A stretch of 64,000 bases of DNA from Setophaga petechia (Eukaryota; Chordata; Aves; Passeriformes; Parulidae): assembly GCA_024362935.1 (NCBI GenBank), contig JANCRA010000012.1, positions 2,604,001 through 2,668,000 of the forward strand, read 5' to 3'. Positions 28,201 to 39,857 of the stretch are shown piece by piece (positions within the stretch are counted from its first letter, which is position 1; each line of letters starts with the position of its first letter). The translations under genes were made by a program, and so were the position numbers. The notes under the pieces were generated by a model that did no database searches, was not told where the DNA came from, and saw nothing but the letters and a program-made list of their open reading frames with translations.

Positions 28201-31200
28201 CACTGGACTCCACTGGGCTTGGACTGAAATAAGGTTTGAACATATTTCTGAGTCTGTTCAGGGTGTTCCTGTGGAAAGTCTCAACTTTCCTACCGTCTTG
28301 CCTTACATTCATTTGTACTTAGCAATATTCTGCTTTAAAACTCATTTCATTCAATATAGATAAGGATAAAAGAATGCATTTCAGAATTTGGAAGTGTTTG
28401 TTTTTTCTTTATCTTTCTCTTTCTTCTCCCCATGCAGCCATTAGGAATTTGCCTGAAGAAGGATCTAAATCTAGACAATGCAGACTACTCAGCTTTGCAC
28501 AATCAGTGTCTTTTCTTTCCTGACATCTCAATGAACCAAGTCTTCTTTTCTTTTTTTTTTTTTTTTTTTTTTGCTTCATGCATATTCCACCTGCAACAGG
28601 TCACAAAAAGTTGTGGAAAATAACATTAAAAAAAACTCCTTGCATCTTCTGTTAAGAGGAACTGACATTGCCAATAGTATAAATTTCCTCCTCTTCTAGT
28701 GAAGATCACAATTTATTTGATTTAGACCTAAAAGTGATCTTCCAGTAAGAACATTATAAGACTTTTGCTAAGGCTGGCTCTTCAGTGTAAGACTGTCTTG
28801 TGATCCATAAAGAGTTTGTAATGAGCATGTGCTGTATTATATGCATGACTCAACTTTTAGAGTATGCCAAAGCCAGCTGGATTGAGGTACATTAGAACCA
28901 TATCCCTAAAGATTTTTAAGAGGAAAACTGACTACATTTTTTAGGCCATAAACTTCAACAGGTGATTATCTTGATAATCTTGACTCCCAGGACAATCTAA
29001 AATGCTATTTAGCATTCTTGACAGTGTTTATCAACATTTCTTACACCTCCTCTTATGTATACTCGGCCTGTTAGCTTAAATCAGCATTTCCTATAGCACA
29101 CATTCTTCATTAAGACTTTGCAGACTACTTATCTTTTCCAATCTTTTTGTTTGCTTTCACTTACATGTCAGTATCAAAAATGTTGGGGAGAAGCTATCTA
29201 GTTGCATTGAGTTATGAAGTGAGAAACAGAGGTGGTGATAGAATAAATATTGAGGGTTCCTATTATTGTCGTTGCCTGTGGTCGATGTTACTGAATGACT
29301 GAATGTGTCAGGGTAAAAACATTTGTTGAATTTGGGATGGAGAATGGGTGAACTGAGTTGTTACCTTCAACAACTGTTGAATTTTATTCCAAAATTTCAC
29401 TTAATGATTGTATTGAAATCCAGTGAGGTATTATATGGTGTAAGCAGAAAGTAATCGACCCAAGCTACTCAAAGGTACAGAAGATGATCAGGATTAAGGG
29501 TGACATGTTAACTTCCTAATCTGAGAGGAAATTGATGGTATCAGTCCAGTGGTAAAGAGCCATACAAATTGAAGACAATGGAAACTGACCCATAGCCCAA
29601 GCTTCTTCTGCGGACAACTGCTGGAATATAGTGAATCAATGATTTATTACCATCAACAAATTTATTTAATTTTCTTTTTCAAAAATATTTTATACTCTGA
29701 TATTTCTGCTGTATAGAGAGGATATAAGTTCAGTGGTTTTATTTCTATGGTCTAAAGTTGTCAACAGTTATGTACAGGAAGGAATTGGACTCTAAAATGT
29801 GCATGTTCTTCTTGTCTTGTTTCTTACAGTTTTATGGAAAGGTTGTTACAAGACTTAATGAAACCACGGTGGTTTTTTCTTCCCCACCAATACTGGAAGA
29901 CCCAGAAAATTATAACATTACCACTGTTATTCTAATGGATCATTTTAAATTGGTTGTAAAAAATGAGAGCCACTCCTTTGCCTATGTTGCAGACCCAACT
30001 TTTGAAAACTTCACAGATGGCATCAAAAAACAAGTCAACAAACTTATTAATGCAAAGGTAAACTTGTCAAAAGTTGGTGCTTGCTCATTTTGTCCTTGAA
30101 GCATGCATGGAATTTTTCTTTTGTTTCTCAAAGCCTTAGTAGACATTTGGTGCCATACTCCAAATTCTTGGTAGAGTCCCTTACCTCTGCTAGATGATGA
30201 ACATTGGCAGCCCCCCTTTTCTCCCCACACCCTTTCTCAGAAAGAGTTCCTATCTTTTTTAGCTGTACTTTGGGTTTGCCGAGGATGCCCCCTCCTGCTG
30301 AGTCTGGCATTTGCATTTGGAAGTGCCCTCCCCAGTAGACCTCCCAGGAACTGGAAGGGGCGTCTCATCTCACGCCAGGAAGGAAGGGGAATTGCATAGC
30401 TCCCAATCGCTCTGCAGTGCAAATCATATGTGCTGCTGAAAGGGTTCAAAATGGAAAGTTGCAATTCAGGATTTCTTGTCCCCCAAGACTTTGTGATGAT
30501 AACTCAGCCTTTTATTTTCTGTCTAGGGCAGTAACCTGAACAAAGCCATGACAATTGATGAGGCCCAAGCTTTTGTGGGTGATGAGCCTTGCAATATAAA
30601 AACTCTGACTGAAACAGACTTATATTGTGAGCCACCAGAAGTACAACCTCAGCCAAAGAAACGGCAGAAGAGAGATACCATCAATAACCTTCCCGAATTC
30701 ATTGTACGTTACCTTTTCTGTGGAATTTAGTTTCATGTATCAATAACACTGTTACAGTGCCTCTTGGCTGAAGTAATTTGTTCTCCAAAGTTGTTGTATT
30801 ACTGTGAAGAAACTCTGCAGTTCTTTCTTCCTCCAGCTTCTACCTACTGCATAAAAGATGTCACACATAAAGAGCAGTCTCAAGGCTGCCAAATACTTTC
30901 ATTATATAGAAATGTAGAACTCTGGCCAGACAGACGTGGGATTTTTCTTCCTCAGCTGAGCAAAATTAAATTACTTCATGGAATAAAGTGCTAGTGACCC
31001 AAAGTCAGTTTAAAATATTCCAAAGTATTTCCTTTGTTTGGAAGTTTGAGCTAGAAATTCACTTGTGAAAATTACTAAGAATTTAGAGTGCAACTGAGAA
31101 GTGGATCACCTTACATTTGCGCTTGTTGAGACAAATGTCTGTTTTTATCCAATTAGGTAAAATTTGGACTCCGGGAATGGATCCTTGGAAGAGTGGAATA

Positions 31201-34200
31201 TGATAACCGTGTGACTGATATCCCACTGAATCTAATTTTGCCGCTGGTACTTATTCCTATGATAGTAATCATCGGCATTTCTATCATCTGCTACAGGTAA
31301 GTTCTTCTAATTAGGTGCTTTTGTTTTCCTACAGCTTTCAAGGTACTACCTGATTGTTTTCAGCTCAGTCTACAGAAACTATCTTCATCTTTTTATGAGC
31401 TGCAGAGTTTAGAAAAGGAGTTACAGCTGGAAATATGTATGAGCACCAATTTATTCCTCTCATGCATGCCAAATTCCTTGGTGTCAGTCAGCCCAGTCCT
31501 TCCTTTATATATAAACAAAATTGGTCCCAGGCTTCCCAAGTAAACAACTGCAGACTGAGTTGCATACATACCCTTTTGAAATGGCAGCTAAAATGGCACT
31601 TGTGGAGGAGATACCTTATGGATAACTTATTCTGTATAAATACCCATGAACATTTATGCCACCTCAGTCAGCACTGTAGGTTTGAGCTGGATGGTTTTTA
31701 CTATGGAGTCAGTTTTGTTTTTCCAGCTAAATTACCCACGCACAAACTTCAATATTAATGTCAGAATTCATGCTTCATAAAGGGCCAGAATATATGTCTG
31801 TATCTCACTAGTTAATCCAATTTTAAAGTTAGTAATGAGGGCCTCATACTGTCCCTCAGGAAGGGGTGGATTTCACTCTTATGGTACATATCAATACAGC
31901 TGAAGCATGTGCTGTACAGTTCTTGTGAGCCTCCATCAAACCTTCTGAGTTTGAAACCAGACACTGTCCTGGGTGGCTTAGAGCCAGTACAGGACATGTT
32001 GCAAGCAATCCTTGCTCAAACTGACTTCCTGTACTTGATATATGATTGAAAACATTTGTAGCTACTTCTTACTGGATTTTAAATTGCTGGCCCAAGTCTA
32101 TTTTGAAGCAACCACCCCATGATAGTGCCAAGTCGCTTTACATGGAATGGAGATTTTGGCCACTGTTGCTGTTTTTCTCCTCCATTCTCTTTCTGCTGTA
32201 TTTAAAAAAATCAAAGCCATGAAAATTTCTTCCATTCCTTGCGCTTCCCTCTCAGAGCTGTGCAAATTATTTACTTTTGCATTTTGTAACTGTTTTTCAT
32301 TCTTATCCCTGTTCCATAAAGACGCAAGAGCCAACAAGCAGAACGAGAGTATGAAAAAATTAAATCACAACTTGAAGGCCTGGAGGAGAGTGTCAGAGAC
32401 CGGTGCAAGAAGGAGTTCACAGGTATTACAGATATTTTCACTGCCGTGGGTCCTCTTCAGCAATCAAGACATGCTGGAGGAATTGTACTAGCTCACTGAA
32501 ACTGTCTTCTGGGAAGAAATAATCAATACATCTTAGTAGTCTTCATTACTGGCATTGACATAGAGCAGGTATTTTGCTATTATGTATGAGAGAAGTAGAT
32601 AAAATAAAATAGGTAGCTGAGGTTATTAAAATAAATTGACTATTTTAGTCTAAAGGAAGAACAGAGTTAGAAATTGGGAGTAGAAACTAGCTGAGATTGG
32701 GGTTACTTATAGTTATTAATATGATTGGCCATTAACACAAAGATAAGAATGTTTTATAGTGACTAACAGTGCACTTAATATTTAGCACAATGAATGTGTG
32801 TACAATGTATGCACATTAAAAACTGTTTTCAGAGCTGCAAAATTTATTTGCAGCCATCAGCATACAAAGGGATAATTTGGTAAGCTCACAGGAAAAAAAT
32901 AGCATTTTACCCTGTTCACCATGGGAAAATCTTAAGCTTGATTAGAGGAGCTAGCTAATTGTTCTGTGTAAATGTAGAGGCATCATCCCAGGGAAGGCAG
33001 CAGGATGTGTGAAGGCTCAGCATTTTACATGTTGGACTACTCATCACAAAGCTTAAATTAGGCATCCGAGTGCAAACTTTGCAAATATTGGCCTAAATGA
33101 TTACCATGAAATGTCACCTCATTATCTGAATTATACTTACTGTTGGGTCATGTTGAAATAATCTCTATTAAAAAAATACCCACATGCTTTATTGCTATAG
33201 AGAAAACACTATTTCATATTGACAGTGGCTAAAAAGCTAGATTGAATAAAACAGCAATTTCAGGTTAGAGTTTGACATTAATTTAAGAAGTTCTGAGTAT
33301 CTCAAAGATTTCGGCCATGCTGGAAGCCTCTCTCAGTCTTGTTTTTTCTGGTATTTCTGGGACAGGATGTTCTTTACTTGTACAAACTGGAAAACCAACT
33401 CCTTCCAGGTTCTGGACACAAAATAGAAGCAAATATTTGAGTCAATCCCAAATGGGCTTCTTTTCAAACTGTGAAACTTCATTTCAAATCCTCTCTCAGT
33501 TCAAAAACATTTTGAAGTGTGAGAGGATCTATCAAGGTTCTCCCTCCCTCTCTTCCCTCTCCCCAGACACTTCATACCCATTTCTGAAAGGAGAAGGTGC
33601 CTTTCTCTTGCTGGAGCAAGAGTAGAGAGTTACACATTCCTACTACCTGTTGGGTTGAAAGTTTCTTCTCTGCTCCACAAAGCACAAGCATTGGGGGAGT
33701 AGAATGCACATCCAAGGAGTAATCCAGTTCCTAAACTACACCCACCTTGGCTTACAGTTAAATGAAACACTGAAGTCAAAGCACATTCTGGTTCCATACT
33801 GTGAAACTGTAATGTCAACAGCAAAAAGTGCAAACTCTCTAAAAGACACAAGAACAAAGGTAGCCAAGGAAGGGGACAGCAGCAAGGAAGTTCTAATACC
33901 ACACAGAGGGAAACAAGAAGATTCTTTGTCCCTCATCTGTGATGAATGCTATAAGCGGCAAATGAATGAGTAAGAGCAATAAAACTCCTGAGACAATAGG
34001 TTGCTATATTAATTAACATGGTGTTCCAATCAATCAGCAATATGGGGTATTTGGAAAGCCTTCAGCTAGAGTAGCTGCTCCAAAGGATGATTCTCTGATT
34101 TTTGTCCCTTCTAAAAAGTTCAGGCTTTTGAGTCCCACAGAAATATTTCCATCTATTTCAGTGAACCATTTAACCTTCTTCCTTTCTGCCATCCCCTTTC

Positions 34201-37200
34201 TTTTTAGTAAATTAGCTTGCTTTGCACTTTAAACCTCTCTTTCCTGGATTGCTGTGTTTTTAAAATAACTGTCTGTACTAACTGGACTCAGAGGGTATAT
34301 ATAGAATATGGATTGGGGAAAAAGAAAACTAAAACCAAAAACAAGACAAAAAAATATTGCAATGTCTTTTTCTTGTTCTGTACTATAAACCTACTTTCAT
34401 CTGTATGAGCTCACTCAGGTGCCATAAAGGCCTTTTTACAGATAGGCAACAACAAGGAAACCATCAGTGCTAAAGGCAGTTATCCTCATGTCACCAAAGA
34501 ATTAGCTGTGGTTATAGTTAATAGGATGATTGTTAAAAATAGCAAGAGAAAATGTGAGATGAAATAAGTTTTTGCTGCTGAGTTGCTTTTTCATTATTAC
34601 AAGGCACTCAAAGACCTTGTATTGCCTAAAAAACCTGCACAATTTTTAAACTGAACCATTGAACTACGTTGCATATTGCAGATCTAATGATAGAGATGGA
34701 GGATCAGACAAATGATATCAACGAAGCTGGAATTCCAGTACTAGACTACAAAACATACACAGACAGAGTCTTCTTCTTGCCCTCCAAAGATGGAGAGAAG
34801 GATGTGATGATTACAGGAAAGCTGGATATTCCTGAGGCCAGGCGCCAGACTGTGGAGCAGGCTTTGTACCAGTTCTCCAACCTCCTCAACAGCAAATCAT
34901 TTCTCATTAATGTGAGTACTGAACTAGATGCACCTTGTCTCTTAGCTAGGCATACCTCTGTGTGTGTGTGTGTGTGTGTGCAAGACAGCAGGTTTGCAAG
35001 GTTTGCAAGCACAACTGAACAAAAATTAATAAAAATAAATGGTTTTCATATGGTTCTGATTTCACAGTACCCACTGCAGATATTTGGCATCACAGCCAGA
35101 GGTTCCTGTTGGATCTCACATTTCTGTGCCAGGTCATGTAATATGGAGTTAGTGAACATTGCAGTGGCTGTAAAAAGCAGGTATTTCCCAATCTGGAATA
35201 AAAACTGGTGTTACAAGTTTGGTTTAGCCTTTTAAGAAATGTGATCAGAGGGTGCTGATTCCATCCTGGCTTCTCACAGGAGTCACTTGTGGACAGCCAT
35301 CTACCAGAATCTCTGCCTCAATGAAGGTAGAGGCTCCTCAAGTGGCCTATTCAACAAGACTGATGAGTGCTCACAGCTGCTCTGAAGAGACTTATAATTG
35401 CTCACTCTCAAAAACTGAAGCTCATTGTCAGACACCTAAATATAGATTTAGGCTTCTAGCTTTTTCTCTTTTTTTTTTTTTTAATGAGAATCTACTGCTG
35501 AGCTAGTTAATGGTAGAATTAGAGTTCATGGCAGATGAGAGCACATTTACAGGTGTACTTACATTAGTGTCTTTGTAATTTGATGTGAAAGGACTGGGAA
35601 TTTGGGGGAGAGGGGAGTTGATTTTCACTTTTAAAATTGTCATAGAACACTATTTTACATGTAATTAAAACATCCTTTTTAGATAAGCTTTTAGAGAAGG
35701 ATTTAAGCATTCCTTAGGTCAGTCTAGTACATTGTATATCTAAAATCAACATTTAGGCAACATTTTCATATAAGTTCTTTCAAACTTCTGAAAACTTCTT
35801 GATTCAGCAATTAGGAGATTTAATATTAAAATAATATTGCTTGTCTTCTTAGTCCAGACAAGTGTTGAGGTTCTTCAGAAACCTGACTTCATTTTACATT
35901 TTTTTCTTTTTCAGTTTATTCACACGCTGGAAAACCAAAGGGAATTCTCTGCTCGAGCTAAAGTGTATTTTGCATCTTTGCTGACTGTTGCTTTACATGG
36001 AAAACTAGAATACTACACTGACATCATGAGGACACTGTTCTTAGAACTGATGGAGCAGTATGTTGTGGCCAAAAACCCAAAGCTGATGCTAAGAAGGTTT
36101 GAATGATTGTCATATTTTCTGTATGTCTCTGGCTTTCTGTAAATGTGCTTCTTTTGCGGTGTGACTGTGGGGAAATGCCAGCTATCTGTAAAATCAGAAA
36201 TAACTTGGCCCAAGCATATTGGCAAGACAAGCCCACCAGGAGCAGCTATGGAAGGCACCAGCAGGATGCTGGACAGGACTGCTTATTCAAATACTGCAGT
36301 GTAGAAAAACCTACCTTACTTTGAAATACCACACTGAACATTTAATTTACTTTTTAGTCTTACTTTATTCCAAATGATCTAGCATTTATACCACACATCA
36401 CTTCCATAATGAGCACACACAATCAGCTGCATTGTGCCTTCAGTGAGGGCTTGCTCTAGTGTTTTAACCCAGCTGTTACTCCCAATAAATTTCAATAGAT
36501 CTTGCTCTGTGTATGTTGTAGTTTTGTAACCTGTAGGTTGTTTCCCAGTAACTGCACAACTGGGTTAACTTTAGCTCTCACAGTGCAAACCCAATTTAAG
36601 ATTTTGAATAAAGAATGTGTGCTTTTCAGGAGTGAGATGAAGGCACCTACTCAGGACTGATGAGCAATACAAAGCACTTATCCTAAAGCAAGTATATGCT
36701 TTCAAGACTCTATAGGGAAATCATTGCATTAGGAGACTGAATGCAGTTAAGCATGTAAAAATATTATATTTCAAGCAAGCAGTGGTTTTTTTTTTTTTAA
36801 CTTGTCATTAAGTGCCCTTATTATATTCAGGGTTCATTTGTTTGGGGTTTTTTTTTTTCAGATCTGAAACAGTTGTTGAGAGAATGTTGTCTAACTGGAT
36901 GTCTATTTGTTTATATCAATACCTCAAGGTAAGAGTTGAAGTCTGTTGCCTGTGGGGTTTTTTTTAATCAGTAATACTGCACTTGAGTATGTCTTTTGAT
37001 TTTGTTTTATTTCCTTTCCTTTACATAGGACAATGCTGGGGAGCCTCTTTATAAATTGTTCAAGGCTATCAAACACCAGGTAGAAAAAGGCCCAGTGGAT
37101 GCTGTGCTGAAGAAAGCAAAGTATACACTGAATGACACAGGCTTACTGGGAGATGATGTAGAGTACACACAGTTGGTAAGCAAAGCATGATTAATAGATT

Positions 37201-39803
37201 ACAAAATCATTTTTTATTTTAAAATTAATTCCTATCATGTTAAGTCTGTACACAGTTTTCTAGACTACTGTGAACTGCATAAAAACTCTGGTCATGGTCA
37301 GGGTTGTCGGTAGTTTGACCAAAACAAGTCTCCAATAGGAAAACAAAATTATCAAGTATCTTCTAAAGTAAAATTCAAATCCTGCCAGTGCAGAATCCAT
37401 TTCATTAAATCCCTTTCATAATTTTCAGTCGGTGTGAAAAGCGGTCAGGATGTTTGGCTCCTCCCCTTTTCCCATCTAAATTCATTGGCAATTGATTTTT
37501 GCAGAATTCTTGCACTGCCATTATGCCTGAACTTCAGGTTTTCTCCCTTGTGATTGCTGCTGATCGGCATACTGAACAGCATTTTAGAGATCATTTTATT
37601 AGTATACCAGATTGTGCTCCTCTGCAGTCCTGTGAGATGGCTCCACAATCTCCAGAACACTTTATGAACCTCTTTCTACATTTTTTTCTGTGTGAGTCAA
37701 GATCTCCTGAACGTGGGCAGCCCAACTGGCATTGAAAGTTGTTTATTTCCTCTCAGGGAAATAATTCCCTACAGTGCCTCTACAGCCAGTTCTGGAGACC
37801 TGTGTTAGTTGCTTCAAGTAGGAAGAAATGGATATTCCTGGCAAGGGAACTCCCCTCTGAACTCAACCTCCCCCTGTATCTGATCACCAGTGCCATGGTC
37901 TCGTTCTTTTCTATTATGAATTCTACTTTACCTTGATTCTGTTTGCTGTCAGAAATTTCAACCACTTTTCAAACATACTCCAGAACACAGATTCACTGTC
38001 CTTTTGGAAAAACTCAAGCAGCCCACTCCTTAGCTCTCCAGGGAGTGTAAAATCTGGTGTTACTCTTTCTGACAATCTTGCTGGTTTTCTTCAGGGTACA
38101 GTGTAGAGAATATCAAAGATGCACAGGCTGTCTTTCAGACACCAATTCATTATTTTTTTCCCTTTCTAACTTCTTTTCTATTGACAGGTTAGGAGTAATT
38201 TGTAGTTGTCTTCAACTGAGAAAGATGCAGTGATATATGCAGCATGGAGAAGAAATTTAATAAGAATCTTTATTAAGTCCTCAGTTGGGGGAAAAAAAAA
38301 ATCACCATTTTATATATTCTGAAAGGATGCTGATGGGAGGGGTGATAGGAGGAGAATTCTGTAGGACTTGGAGTCATGGATTCACCAGACTGTGACCTAG
38401 AGTAGCTGGATGGAGAATGTGTTGGGCAAGAAGAAACTTTAAGTTCAACTGATATTTTGGGGATTAGTTTAGGTACCATCTTTATAAGTGCCACCCATGG
38501 AAAACACACCGACTAGCAATGCTGGCTGTAATTTCTGTTGTGTATGGAAAACAAAATTTATTTGCACTGTACATCATGTAAGTCTTAATGGCAGTAATTC
38601 TTTATTTGGTCTGTTTCTTTTCATTTAAAAAAAGAACCTGCAATTAAGCTGTATGACTCAGTGTGAAGCAGAAAATTCATGAATGCAATCAGTTGTGGGC
38701 ACAGCACATATATTAGCTAGATATTAAACATTATAACATTGTACAGTAGCAGTATTTGGTCCAGACTTACAGATTTCCCATCAAATAAATATTTTATGTA
38801 TGTGCATGAGTGGAAGTTGATGAGATGTATGTATATGTGTATATACATATGATAAAAGTTTATGGAGGGGGTGCTATTGCCATTAATTTTCAGGACCTTT
38901 GGCATGATGATGATGATCATGATGTGGTAACTCTGAACAGTTAGGGAGCATTTGTGCACCAGTGTAGGTTAAAGTATGAGTTAATTCCTTCACTTCTTCC
39001 TGAAAGTGAGACAAGGTGGGTAAGTACAGCATAGAGCAGTTGTCTGCTCTCTAATTGTTCTTATTTAAAAGATGAATCTGTTTTGCATCACTGGTTACAC
39101 TGACATGCTGCATACTGAACCAACAGCAAAATCATGTCTAATTACCATAAAGCTAATAGGAAAAGGAAGGTGAAATCTCATTATTAGTTTGAGCATTCTG
39201 TCAAGGGACAGTGCAATCATGTTTAATTTGACTGCCGTATGGCATAGCTTTTCTTCACTTTTTCAAAATACCAGCCATTGCAAGTTTATTTCTGAGGTCT
39301 GATGTGATAACTTCAGGCATTGTGGTTGGCAGGACTGTATGTGTCTGAGAGCTGCAGTGCTTCAGATGTGCCTGGCCTCCTAAGTTACCTGACTGCCAAA
39401 AGATCCACAAGGGCTCTAAGCTGTAATACTGATTCAGCTAGTGAAAGAAAGAGGCTTTTTATAGTATCTATTTGGGTTTTAAAATTCTTTTTCTGTCTGG
39501 GGAGGTATTCTGGCCATGGTTTTCTTATTTGTTTTTGTCTATATTGAAACTGACACTTACATAGAAAAACTTCTTTCAAAAAAATCACTCTAGATTTAGC
39601 AAATTACAGGCTTTCAAGAAATTCTCTTTAACATTAAGAAAATCATGACAATACTATCAGAAAACAGTAATATTTAAAATGCTGGAACTAGCATAAGCTA
39701 CTTAGGTGTATTCCCTGCAGCTATTAGAGTTATTAGGACAACAGTAGGCAGTAAATGAGGTATTCAAATACACAAGATGATAGAAATTACTTTTATATTA
39801 CAT

Positions 39804-39857
<54 letters not shown>

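Larger units (their letters stand above)
26182..30526. other. Introns among IPT exons 6-10
   Basis: Introns at 26182-26817, 26986-28009, 28119-29829 and 30058-30526. Only the poly(T) tract and acceptor-like site near 28.6 kb stand out. Confidence 0.6.
30704..35914. other. Introns around window exons 11-13
   Basis: Introns at 30704-31156, 31297-32321, 32423-34681 and 34912-35914. They contain the (TG)11 repeat; nothing else recognised. Confidence 0.6.
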
